From the NCBI GenBank assembly GCA_902492545.1, contig CABULX010000030.1:1-19864 (forward strand): a stretch of 19,864 nucleotides of DNA, in the 5' to 3' direction. The notes beneath the pieces were generated by a model. The model was not told the origin of the DNA, searched no databases, and was given only the letters and a program-made list of their open reading frames with translations. A program made the position numbers and the translations under genes. This document shows, one piece after another, positions 7,776 to 14,498 of the stretch; the first letter of the stretch is position 1, and each line of letters opens with the position of its first letter. This DNA comes from an uncultured Collinsella sp. Lineage in GTDB: Bacteria > Actinomycetota > Coriobacteriia > Coriobacteriales > Coriobacteriaceae.

Positions 7776-8240
7776 ATGGCGGATAACGAAGCGCTGTTTA
7801 CGCCTGAGCTGGTGTTTTTTGATTGGGAGTGTGCGACGCCGGATGAGGTGTTTGCGCGGCTCGAGGGCGAGCTTGCACAACGTGGCTACATTGCCGACGG
7901 TTGGCTCGACGCCGTTCGCACGCGCGAGGATGCCTATCCCACGGGTCTTGCCATGCCGGCGGCAAACATTGCCATTCCGCATACCGATCCGGGGTTTGTG
8001 GCCAAGCCCTATATCGCGGTGGTGAAGCCCGCCGCGCCCGTGACATTTAACGCTATGGCTGGCATGGGCGCTCCGGTGCCGGCGCAGATCGTCATCAATC
8101 TGGGCATCGCCGAGCCGGGCGGCCAGGTCGAGGCCCTGCAGGCGCTCATGAACATCTTTATGGGCGCCGATGCCGCAGCCGACGTGCTCGGCCAGACCAC
8201 GCCCCAGGGCATGGTCGACGCCATCCGCCGTCACTTCTAA
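7776..8240 (+). CDS. Lone PTS EIIA protein (fructose/galactitol type)
   Basis: A 154-residue cytoplasmic protein with a PTS EIIA type 2 domain. The phosphorylatable histidine is His69 in IAIPHTDP, the classic EIIA motif. The C-terminal half (PVPAQIVINLGIAEPGG, ALQALMNIF) follows the pattern of galactitol-type EIIA. AGGTG just upstream sets the start. No EIIB, EIIC, HPr or EI gene is next to it, so it either serves a transporter encoded elsewhere or has a regulatory role; the sequence does not say which. It is preceded by the purN terminator and followed by a repeat cluster, so it appears to be a single-gene unit. Confidence 0.85.
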   Translation: MADNEALFTPELVFFDWECATPDEVFARLEGELAQRGYIADGWLDAVRTREDAYPTGLAMPAANIAIPHTDPGFVAKPYIAVVKPAAPVTFNAMAGMGAPVPAQIVINLGIAEPGGQVEALQALMNIFMGADAAADVLGQTTPQGMVDAIRRHF

Positions 8241-8250
8241 GGTGGGGCTG

Positions 8251-8343
8251 AGCCGGCACTTGGGGACTGTCCCTAACTGCCGGCTGCCAGAGCTGTCCCC
8301 TTTGCACCAAAATGGTGCAGATTAAACTGTCCCCCATGCACCA
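8251..8343. repeat. Cluster of GGGGAC/CTGTCCCC palindromes
   Basis: Arms 8251-8267 and 8269-8285 form a 17-bp stem with two non-Watson-Crick positions and almost no loop, centred on GGGGACTGTCCC. It is followed by two CTGTCCCC cores at 8293-8300 and 8327-8334. Three TGCACCA/TGGTGCA arms (8303-8309, 8313-8319, 8337-8343) can pair in two mutually exclusive ways. The block starts 10 bp after the EIIA stop codon and ends 67 bp before the foldase start. Confidence 0.75.
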
Positions 8344-8410
8344 AGCGTGCCGCGGGGGCTGCGTTGTGACACAATGGCGTTTGTTCGATTCGTTATGCGA
8401 AAGGCCAACT

Positions 8411-9631
8411 ATGGCAAATAAGAAAAAGAACTCCGAGGCCGCGCCGACGCCCGAGCAGCAGGCCCGCGCTGCCTCCAGCTCTCGCAAGAAGCAGCGCAAG
8501 ACGTACGTGTCTAAGACCGTCAAGATCGTCCTGGTGGTCATCGGCGTGCTGGCAATGCTGCTTTCCGTCTCGGCGATGGCGTGCTCCGGCCTTATGTCGC
8601 AGGCCGAGGACACCTCGGGCTACAAGCTGACCGGCGGTGTTGCTGCAACTATCAACGGCACCAACCTCACCGAGGACACCGTGACCAAGCAGATTATGAG
8701 CATGCGCACGTCCTACGGCTACACCAAGGATAAGGATTGGGCGCAGTATCTGGTTGACAACGACCTCACGCCCAAGAAGTACCGCAAGCAGCTCATCGAC
8801 TCCTACACGCAGCAGATTCTGCTTCAACAGGCACAGAAGGAGAACGGCGTGACGGTGTCGGACGAGGAGGTCGAGAAGGCCTGGAAGGACGCGTGCAAGA
8901 GCGCGGGCGGTGCCAAGGCCTTTAAGAAGACTCTCAAGACCTACGGCTATACCGAGGACACCTACAAGGACTCGCTCAAGGAGAGTCTGGCGCAACAGAA
9001 ACTCAAGGATGCCGTCGCGCCCACGAGCAAGCCCAAGGACAGCGAGATTGTCGATTACATCAACGAAAACCTGTCCAGCTACAACGATGCTCGTCGTTCG
9101 TCGAACATCCTGATCAAGGTTGATTCCGACGCTTCCGACGAGGACAAGGCTGCCGCTAAGGCCAAGGCGCAGGAGTGTCTGGACAAGATCAACTCCGGTG
9201 AGCTGAGCTTTGAGGACGCCGTTGAGCAGTACTCCGAGGACACCGGTTCCAAGGAGAAGAAGGGCGATGTGGGCTGGGATAAGCTCACCACCTTTGTCGA
9301 CAGCTACCAGGCGGCGCTCGAGGGACTCAACAAGGGCGACGTGAGCGAAGTCGTCGAGTCGACCTATGGCTACCACATCATCAAGTGCACCGACTACTTC
9401 CATGTCGATAATCAGGTTGATGACATCAAGCAGGTACCCAAGGACATCAAGAAGTATGTCTCCAACGTGGTGAAGACGCAGACGGCCAGCACCGCGTACA
9501 GCGAGTGGCTAGAGCAGTACAAGAAGGATGCCGACATCACCGTTAATCCCATGCCCAAAGACGTGCCATACAACGTCAGCCTGAAGGACGTCACCAAGAG
9601 TTCGACCGACGATTCGTCGACGGCTGAGTAA
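8411..9631 (+). CDS. Membrane-anchored parvulin peptidyl-prolyl isomerase
   Basis: An extracytoplasmic foldase of the PrsA/SurA type, 406 residues. A Lys-rich cytoplasmic tail (about 1-36) precedes a membrane segment at about 37-57 ending in SAMACSG. That resembles a lipobox but lacks the usual Leu at -3, so a plain membrane anchor is as likely. A helical, Lys-rich chaperone region follows, then a PpiC rotamase domain at about 227-326 (SSNILIKV, EYSEDTGS-like repeat, GDVGW, YGYHIIKC). GAAAGG 7 nt upstream of ATG 8411 decides against an earlier in-frame ATG at 8312, which lies within the repeat cluster. The role is likely folding of secreted proteins after Sec export. Confidence 0.88.
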   Translation: MANKKKNSEAAPTPEQQARAASSSRKKQRKTYVSKTVKIVLVVIGVLAMLLSVSAMACSGLMSQAEDTSGYKLTGGVAATINGTNLTEDTVTKQIMSMRTSYGYTKDKDWAQYLVDNDLTPKKYRKQLIDSYTQQILLQQAQKENGVTVSDEEVEKAWKDACKSAGGAKAFKKTLKTYGYTEDTYKDSLKESLAQQKLKDAVAPTSKPKDSEIVDYINENLSSYNDARRSSNILIKVDSDASDEDKAAAKAKAQECLDKINSGELSFEDAVEQYSEDTGSKEKKGDVGWDKLTTFVDSYQAALEGLNKGDVSEVVESTYGYHIIKCTDYFHVDNQVDDIKQVPKDIKKYVSNVVKTQTASTAYSEWLEQYKKDADITVNPMPKDVPYNVSLKDVTKSSTDDSSTAE

Positions 9632-9636
9632 TCATG

Positions 9637-9662
9637 GGGCGGTGCTCGTGCGAGTGCCGCCC
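9637..9662 (+). other. Hairpin between the foldase and YqeY-like genes
   Basis: GGGCGG-type arms pair around a short loop with some mismatches, 6 nt after the foldase stop and just ahead of the next ribosome binding site. It has no T-tract and may limit read-through or protect a 3' end. Confidence 0.35.
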
Positions 9663-9685
9663 ACGCTATTAGAGAGGATTTGCAG

Positions 9686-10129
9686 ATGACCAACGAAGAA
9701 CTGCAGAAGGAAATGATCGCGGCCATGAAGGCCAAGGACAAGGTTCGCCTGTCCATCATTCGCCAGGTTAAGGCCGAGGTGAAGAATATCGAGGTCAACG
9801 AGCGCCGCGATGTGACCGAGGAAGACGTCAATAGCATGATCAAGCGTCTGATTAAGCAGACGAGCGAGACGCTGGAGATGTCCATCAAGGCTGGTACCGA
9901 CCAGGAGCGTACCGACAACCTGACCGAGCAAGTCAAGATTCTGGAGAGCCTGCTGCCCGCGCAGGTTTCGGGCGAGGAGCTCGAGGCCCTGATCGAGCAG
10001 GTTATCGCCGAGCTGGGTGCGACCTCTAAGAAGCAGATGGGCCAGGTCATGGGAGCACTCGGCAAGGCTACCGGCGGCAACTTCGATAAGCCGGCCGCGG
10101 CAAAGATCGTCGGCGCAAAGCTTGCGTAA
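9686..10129 (+). CDS. YqeY/GatB-like domain protein
   Basis: A 147-residue soluble helical protein of the YqeY-like family (Pfam PF09424), which resembles the C-terminal tRNA-binding region of GatB. Family features are visible: an N-terminal helix with AMKAKDKVRLSIIRQV, a central KQTSETLEM region, LLPAQVS, and a C-terminal MGQVMGALGKATGG and KPAAAKIVGAKL segment. Its biochemical role is not well defined; association with aminoacyl-tRNA amidation is inferred from the domain. GAGAGG at 9672-9677 is 8 nt from ATG 9686, preferred over TTG 9680. A terminator follows. Confidence 0.9.
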   Translation: MTNEELQKEMIAAMKAKDKVRLSIIRQVKAEVKNIEVNERRDVTEEDVNSMIKRLIKQTSETLEMSIKAGTDQERTDNLTEQVKILESLLPAQVSGEELEALIEQVIAELGATSKKQMGQVMGALGKATGGNFDKPAAAKIVGAKLA

Positions 10130-10157
10130 GGGCCGAGCGGTACATAGTTGATGTTGG

Positions 10158-10189
10158 GGGGCGTGGCCGTCATGGTCGCGCCCCTTTTT
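10158..10189 (+). terminator. Intrinsic terminator after the YqeY-like gene
   Basis: An 11-bp GC-rich stem with two imperfect pairs around GTCAT, followed by TTTTT at 10185-10189. It lies 28 bp after the stop codon. Confidence 0.82.
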
Positions 10190-10200
10190 GCTGGGCTGGG

Positions 10201-10271
10201 CACTCATTGGGGACAGACTTAAATGAGTGCCCAATGAGCAGGTACTCATTTAAGTCTGTCCCCAATGAGTG
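10201..10271. repeat. Perfect 28-bp inverted repeat with GGGGACAG core
   Basis: Bases 10201-10228 and 10244-10271 are exact inverted copies around a 15-nt spacer. Each arm holds GGGGACAG (10209-10216; CTGTCCCC at 10256-10263) and is flanked by CACTCATT; the spacer repeats CCAATGAG. It lies after the YqeY terminator and before the ABC importer promoter region. No coding potential. Confidence 0.9.
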
Positions 10272-10334
10272 GGTTAAAGGTTGCGGGTTCTTTACGGGAA
10301 TGTAGTGTGGGCTGCGGAAACGTGGTTCTTTCCG

Positions 10335-10340
10335 TACAAT
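10335..10340 (+). promoter_or_regulatory. Possible -10 box for the ABC importer operon
   Basis: TACAAT matches the -10 consensus at five of six positions, 35 nt before the ATPase start codon. No clear -35 was found, so this is tentative. Confidence 0.3.
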
Positions 10341-10375
10341 AGTTCAACTCGTGTAAACGCAGGGAAGGGACATTC

Positions 10376-11107
10376 ATGGCAGACATGATCGAGATCAAGC
10401 ATCTCAACAAGTACTTTGGCGACCTGCATGTGCTCAAAGATATCAATCTCACCGTCAAGCGCGGCGAGAAGCTCGTGATGATCGGGCCTTCCGGCTCGGG
10501 TAAGTCGACGCTCATCCGTTGCGTCGATTATCTGGAGGAGCCCACGTCGGGCGAGGTCGTCATCGACGGTACGCCGCTCACCAAAAAGAACCACCTGGAG
10601 ATGGCTCGCAAGTACAGTTCCATGGTGTTTCAGCAGTTCAACCTGTATCCCAACATGACGGTGCTCGGCAACCTGACGCTCGCGCCCATCAAGCTGCAAA
10701 AGAAGAGCAAGGAGGAGGCGACCGAAATCGCCATCGCCGCGCTCAAGCGCGTCGGCATGGCGCATAAGGCCGGCGAGTATCCGCAGAATCTCTCGGGCGG
10801 TCAGCAGCAGCGCATCGCCATCGCCCGTGCCCTGTGCACCAAGCAGCCCATCATCCTGTTTGACGAGCCGACCTCGGCGCTCGACCCCGAGATGGTCCAG
10901 GAAGTCTTGGACGTTATGATTGAGCTCGCGCAGGAGGACATCACCATGATCTGCGTGACGCACGAGATGGGCTTTGCGCGCCAGGTGGCCGACCGCGTCA
11001 TCTTTATGGAGGACGGCCGCATCCTGGAGGAGGGCACGCCCGAGCACTTCTTCGATAACCCCGAGAACCCGCGCTGCCGCGAGTTCCTGTCCAAGATTCT
11101 GCACTAG
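10376..11107 (+). CDS. glnQ: Polar amino-acid ABC importer ATPase
   Basis: A 243-residue cytoplasmic ATPase of the GlnQ/HisP family. Walker A GPSGSGKST at 37-45, Q-loop in MVFQQFNLYPNMTV, signature LSGGQQQR from 139, Walker B IILFDEP with Asp163/Glu164, and switch His196 in VTHEMGFARQVAD are all intact. The VFQQFNLYPNMTVLGN and VTHEMGFA stretches are typical of amino-acid rather than sugar or metal importers. GGGAAGG lies ahead of ATG 10376. It is the first gene of a four-gene unit with a binding protein and two permeases. Glutamine specificity is inferred from the family only; another polar amino acid is possible. Confidence 0.93.
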   Translation: MADMIEIKHLNKYFGDLHVLKDINLTVKRGEKLVMIGPSGSGKSTLIRCVDYLEEPTSGEVVIDGTPLTKKNHLEMARKYSSMVFQQFNLYPNMTVLGNLTLAPIKLQKKSKEEATEIAIAALKRVGMAHKAGEYPQNLSGGQQQRIAIARALCTKQPIILFDEPTSALDPEMVQEVLDVMIELAQEDITMICVTHEMGFARQVADRVIFMEDGRILEEGTPEHFFDNPENPRCREFLSKILH

Positions 11108-11115
11108 GCGCGGTG

Positions 11116-11991
11116 ATGGACATGACGGATATGACAAGGACGGCCGTGTCGCGCCGTCACTTTTTGCAGCTGGCGGGCGCCGGTATGCTTGCGCTGACGG
11201 GGATCGCGCTTGCCGGTTGCGGCAACTCCACCAGCGGCGAGGACTCCGACAAGGGGTCTAAGCTTGCGGCCATTAAGTCGCGTGGCCATCTGAATGCCGG
11301 CGTTAAGAAGGACGTTCCCGGCTACGGCTATTACGACACCGCCAAGGGCCGCTTTGAGGGCATGGAGGTCGATTTGTGCTACCAGATCGCCGCTGCCGTC
11401 TTTGGCGTGAGCTACAAGGAGGCCCGCGCCCAGGAGCTTGTCGAGTTTACCGACGTAACGCCCAAGACGCGCGGCCCGCTGATCGATAATGGCCAGCTCG
11501 ATGTGGTCGCGGCGACCTACACCATCACCGACGAGCGCAAGAAGAGCTGGGATTTCTCGACGCCGTACCGCACCGACTACGTGGGACTCATGGTCAAGAA
11601 GCGTTCGGGCTTTACTTCGATTGAGGATTTGGATGGCAAGGTCATTGGCGTGAGCCAGGGCGCCACCACGCAGAGCCTGATCGAGCAAATGATCAAGGAC
11701 AACGGCTTTAGCTGCAAGCCCGAGTTTAGGGCCTTTAGTGGCTACCCCATCATCAAGAGTTCGCTCGACGCCGGCAATATCGACGTCTTTGCCATGGACC
11801 GCTCCACGCTGGCCGGTTACATGAACGAGACTGTTGAGCTGTTGCAGCCCGAGGTCAAGTTTGGCGAGCAGGGCTACGGCGTGGCGGCCAAGAAGGGCTG
11901 CGACCTTTCCGCCGTGGTCGATCAGGTGATTTGCGATCGCCTGGCCGACGGCTGGCTCGACCAAGAGGTCAAGACCTGGGGTCTTGTATAG
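11116..11991 (+). CDS. Tat-exported lipoprotein amino-acid binding protein
   Basis: The extracellular solute-binding protein of the importer, family 3 (Pfam PF00497), 291 residues. The N-terminus has SRRHFLQ (12-18), a twin-arginine motif, a hydrophobic stretch and a lipobox LAGC with Cys35, so it is probably exported folded through Tat and then lipidated. The mature part shows family 3 features: LNAGVKKDVPGYGYYD, FEGMEVDL, LDVVAATYTIT, DFSTPY and a VIGVSQGATTQ hinge segment. GTG 11113 or ATG 11116 both fit and lack a clear Shine-Dalgarno; coupling to the ATPase stop, 8 nt upstream, is likely. Later in-frame ATGs at 11122 and 11131 would also keep the Tat motif. Confidence 0.9.
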   Translation: MDMTDMTRTAVSRRHFLQLAGAGMLALTGIALAGCGNSTSGEDSDKGSKLAAIKSRGHLNAGVKKDVPGYGYYDTAKGRFEGMEVDLCYQIAAAVFGVSYKEARAQELVEFTDVTPKTRGPLIDNGQLDVVAATYTITDERKKSWDFSTPYRTDYVGLMVKKRSGFTSIEDLDGKVIGVSQGATTQSLIEQMIKDNGFSCKPEFRAFSGYPIIKSSLDAGNIDVFAMDRSTLAGYMNETVELLQPEVKFGEQGYGVAAKKGCDLSAVVDQVICDRLADGWLDQEVKTWGLV

Positions 11992-12016
11992 GCGCATCGT
12001 CCAAGGAAGGAATCAA

Positions 12017-12763
12017 ATGCTCGAAGGATTATTTGACGCCGACCGTTGGTCGACGACATTTCAAAACATGGGGCCCTTCTGGGAGGGCTTTGGCGTGACG
12101 CTGCAAGTGGTCGTTGCCGGCCTGCTGCTGTCGCTGGTGCTGGGTACGCTGCTGGGCGTGTTCTCTACCACTCGCTCGCGCGTGCTGCGCGCCATAAGCC
12201 GCGTGTACGTCGAGTTTTACCAGAACACCCCGTTGCCCGTGCAGGTGCTCTTTATGTACATGGCCGGTCCGCAGTTTTTGCAGGCCATGACCGGTGCCGA
12301 CCAGCCGGTGCGTATCGCGCCGTTCGTGCTGGGCTTCTTGGGCGTGGGCCTGTATCACGCGGCCTACATTTCGGAGGTCATCCGCACCGGCATCGAGGCG
12401 GTTCCGCGCGGTCAGATGGAGGCGGCCCAGAGCCAGGGCTTCACCCGTGCGCAGGCCTACTGGTACATCGTGCTGCCCCAGACATTCAAGATCATTCTGC
12501 CGCCGCTGTGTAACCAGGCGCTCAACCTGGTCAAGAACACGTCGGTGCTGGCGCTCGTGGCCGGCGGTGACCTTATGTACCGTTCCGACAACTTTGTGAG
12601 TCTGTACGGTTATCTGCAGGGATACATCGTCTGCTGCCTTATGTACTTCATCATCTGCTTTCCGCTTGCCATGCTGGTGCAGTGGCTCGAGCGCCGCTCC
12701 AAGGAGCGTCCGCGCGGCGTGAGCCTGGCCGAGCTGGGGCTCGACAACGTAGAGGAGGCCTAG
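12017..12763 (+). CDS. Amino-acid ABC importer permease 1
   Basis: A 248-residue inner membrane permease of the HisM/GlnP type. It has about five membrane segments and the cytoplasmic EAA loop that docks the ATPase (EAAQSQGFTRAQAYWYIVLP, about 135-154). The FYQNTPLPVQ segment matches the FRGTPLLVQ-like motif of the family. AAGGAAGG at 12003-12010 sets the start at ATG 12017. An in-frame upstream ATG at 11984 lies inside the binding-protein gene and is less likely. The C-terminal cytoplasmic tail after LERRSKERP is longer than usual. It ends 3 bp before the second permease starts. Confidence 0.92.
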   Translation: MLEGLFDADRWSTTFQNMGPFWEGFGVTLQVVVAGLLLSLVLGTLLGVFSTTRSRVLRAISRVYVEFYQNTPLPVQVLFMYMAGPQFLQAMTGADQPVRIAPFVLGFLGVGLYHAAYISEVIRTGIEAVPRGQMEAAQSQGFTRAQAYWYIVLPQTFKIILPPLCNQALNLVKNTSVLALVAGGDLMYRSDNFVSLYGYLQGYIVCCLMYFIICFPLAMLVQWLERRSKERPRGVSLAELGLDNVEEA

Positions 12764-12766
12764 CGC

Positions 12767-13405
12767 ATGGAAATCTTCAACGCGACCAACCTGCTCTACA
12801 TCTGGGGCGGCTTTGTTAAGACGATCGAGATCTCGGCGCTGTCGATCTTTTTCTCGCTCATCTTTGGCACGGTGCTGGCGCTCGTTAAGAGCTATGCGCC
12901 CCGCCCGTTCCGTATTTTGGTGAGCGCCTATATCGAGCTGTTCCGTTGCACGCCAAACCTGCTGTGGATCCTGTTTATCTACTTTACGGTGCAGGGTTTG
13001 GACATTGTGATTTCGACCATCGCCTTTACGCTGTTTACCAGCGCTGTTATGGCCGAGATTGTGCGCGGCGGCCTCAACTCGATTCCGCGCGGCCAGTTTG
13101 AGGCAGCGCAGAGCCAGGGCTTCGGCTTCTTTGCCACCATGCGCTACATCATTCTGCCGCAGACGTTTAAGACGATTATTCCGGCGCTGTTTAGCCAGTG
13201 CACGACCGTCATTAAGGACAGCTCGTATCTTTCGGGCATTAACGTGGCCGAGCTCATGTACACGGCAAACGTCGTGATGGCCCATGCGATCGACCTCTCG
13301 CAGGTGCTTATGCTCTACGGCCTGGTATTTGCGATGTACTTTGTGCTCAACTTTGGTATCTCGCTGCTGGTGAGGGCATATCAACGTCGCATCGTGGCCG
13401 CATAG
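12767..13405 (+). CDS. Amino-acid ABC importer permease 2
   Basis: A 212-residue permease pairing with the preceding one to form the heterodimeric channel. It has the family motif ELFRCTPNLLWILF, where LFRGTP is more usual, and an EAA loop EAAQSQGFGFFATMRYIILP. GAGGAGG, inside the end of the previous gene, is its ribosome binding site, so translation is coupled. Two related permeases imply a substrate channel made of two different subunits. A terminator-like hairpin follows at 13432. Confidence 0.92.
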   Translation: MEIFNATNLLYIWGGFVKTIEISALSIFFSLIFGTVLALVKSYAPRPFRILVSAYIELFRCTPNLLWILFIYFTVQGLDIVISTIAFTLFTSAVMAEIVRGGLNSIPRGQFEAAQSQGFGFFATMRYIILPQTFKTIIPALFSQCTTVIKDSSYLSGINVAELMYTANVVMAHAIDLSQVLMLYGLVFAMYFVLNFGISLLVRAYQRRIVAA

Positions 13406-13424
13406 CCTGGCTTTCCCTGGTACG

Positions 13425-13460
13425 CTATCGTGAGAAAAGGCGATAGACAGCCTTTTTCTC
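13425..13460 (+). terminator. Terminator-like hairpin with a competing stem
   Basis: GAGAAAAGGC (13432-13441) pairs with GCCTTTTTCTC (13450-13460) with one bulge; the A-tract/T-tract shape suits an intrinsic terminator. An alternative stem, CTATCG (13425-13430) with CGATAG (13441-13446), would disrupt it. It separates the importer operon from the kinase-like gene. Confidence 0.65.
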
Positions 13461-13481
13461 ATCTGTTAGAAAGGAATCGCG

Positions 13482-14105
13482 ATGAGCGATCTGGAGAACA
13501 AGAAGAGTCCTGTGGTCATTACCATCGCGCGCGACTTTGGTGCCGAGGGCCACGAGATTGGCCGTATCCTCGCCAATGAGCTGGGGATTCCGCTGTACGA
13601 TAACGAGCTGCTGGTGCGCGCGTCGCTGCGTACAGGTGAGTCGCTCGATAAGATGGCCGCCTATGACGAGCGCCTGGCTGTGGAGAACATGGCGTTTCTG
13701 CCCGACCGCTACGATGCGCGTTCGTACTCGGACAAGTTGTTCCAAAAGATGAGCCAGGTGATTTTGGACTTGGGCGAGACCGAGAGCTGCATTATCGAAG
13801 GCCGTCTGTCCGACTACCTGCTGCGCAACAACCCCAATCACATTGCCGTATTGGTGACCGCTCCCTTTGAGGACCGCGTCGAGATCGTACGCAAGAAGCG
13901 TGGCCTCAACAAAAAGAAGGGCGCCAAGCTGGTCAAACAGCAGCAGAAGGCGCGCGAGGCGTTCTATAAGCGCTACAGCGCCGGCAAGTGGAAGATGACG
14001 AGCGGCAAGGACATCGTCGTCAACCGCGCCAAGCTGGGCCGCGAAGGCTGCAAGGACGTCATCGCCGCTGCCTACCGCTACAAGGTGGCTCAGCTCGAAG
14101 GCTAA
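13482..14105 (+). CDS. Cytidylate-kinase-like family protein
   Basis: A 207-residue soluble protein of the cytidylate-kinase-like family (Pfam PF13189). The start VVITIARDFGAEGHEIGRIL corresponds to the family's ITI-R-x-GSGG phosphate loop, but the glycine-rich loop is altered to GAEG. Other family features are LGIPLYDNELL, IIEGRLSDYLL, an Arg-rich lid region (VEIVRKKRGLNKKKG) and a late W...DIVVNRAKLG segment. These proteins are not proven cytidylate kinases, and the substrate is unknown. AAAGGA upstream supports the start. It is a single-gene unit between the importer terminator and a repeat-derived terminator. Confidence 0.82.
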   Translation: MSDLENKKSPVVITIARDFGAEGHEIGRILANELGIPLYDNELLVRASLRTGESLDKMAAYDERLAVENMAFLPDRYDARSYSDKLFQKMSQVILDLGETESCIIEGRLSDYLLRNNPNHIAVLVTAPFEDRVEIVRKKRGLNKKKGAKLVKQQQKAREAFYKRYSAGKWKMTSGKDIVVNRAKLGREGCKDVIAAAYRYKVAQLEG

Positions 14106-14112
14106 CCGGTCG

Positions 14113-14160
14113 AAACCACCACAAGGGGGACAGGCACCTTTGTGGTGGTTTTTGTTTTAG
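14113..14160 (+). terminator. GGGGACAG repeat (C type) acting as terminator
   Basis: AAACCACCACAA (14113-14124) pairs perfectly with 14140-14151 around a loop containing GGGGACAGG. TTTTTGTTTT follows, giving a good intrinsic terminator 8 bp after the kinase-like stop codon. The same sequence recurs inverted at 14380-14417. Confidence 0.85.
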
Positions 14161-14199
14161 GCCGAGGGGAAGGCCTTGGCGGCAGTGCCTATCCTCGGC
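14161..14199 (+). other. GC hairpin inside the repeat-rich spacer
   Basis: GCCGAGG (14161-14167) pairs with CCTCGGC (14193-14199), followed by TTTTGC. It could be a second, weaker terminator. It is part of the 393-bp spacer between the convergent kinase-like and nfnB genes, which holds repeats and terminators but no gene. Confidence 0.45.
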
Positions 14200-14213
14200 T
14201 TTTGCAAAATCTC

Positions 14214-14341
14214 GATTTGTAACACCAGGCCAGCGAAAAAGGCTCTAACTGTTACAGATTTAGATGAACCGTTCGGCCGCCAACCTAACGTCTTGATCTG
14301 TAACACGTAGCGAGGAATTTGCCCTCTAACTGTTACAGATT
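14214..14341. repeat. Two tandem ATCTGTAACA hairpin units
   Basis: Unit 1 has arms GATTTGTAACA (14214-14224) and TGTTACAGATT (14250-14260). Unit 2 has GATCTGTAACA (14295-14305) and TGTTACAGATT (14331-14341). Both have 25-nt loops ending in CTCTAAC, and their starts are 81 bp apart. The arms are conserved while loops and spacer differ, suggesting that the hairpin itself matters. No coding potential. Confidence 0.8.
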
Positions 14342-14379
14342 GAGACAAACGCCGGAATTGGTTTGCCGACCAGGCCCCC

Positions 14380-14417
14380 AACCACCACAAAGGTGCCTGT
14401 CCCCTTTGTGGTGGTTT
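14380..14417 (-). repeat. Inverted second copy of the C-type GGGGACAG repeat
   Basis: Reads on - as the same element as 14113-14151, with CTGTCCCC at 14397-14404 and the AACCACCACAAAGG and TTTGTGGTGGTTT arms (14380-14393, 14405-14417). It differs by about one base in the loop edge. The two copies enclose the tandem hairpins in inverted orientation. Confidence 0.85.
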
Positions 14418-14434
14418 GGGCGGCCGGTATAGAA

Positions 14435-14470
14435 AAAGTCCCCGCCGGGCGTGTGCTCGACGGGGACTTT
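14435..14470 (-). terminator. Intrinsic terminator after nfnB
   Basis: AAAGTCCCCG (14435-14444) pairs perfectly with CGGGGACTTT (14461-14470). On - the stem is followed by TTTTTCTATA, a good U-tract, 29 bp beyond the nfnB stop. Confidence 0.88.
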
Positions 14471-14498
14471 GCCGTTTGATGGCTAGCGCTGTAGGTGA

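Noticed and set aside
10201..10271. The 28-bp palindrome as terminator of the YqeY-like gene
   Set aside because: A complete terminator with T5 lies upstream at 10158-10189, and no T-tract follows the palindrome.
12029..13462. A 477-codon open frame on - opposite both permeases
   Set aside because: Same cause: the permeases show EAA motifs and coupled ribosome binding sites, while the antisense product is His/Arg/Gln-rich and featureless.
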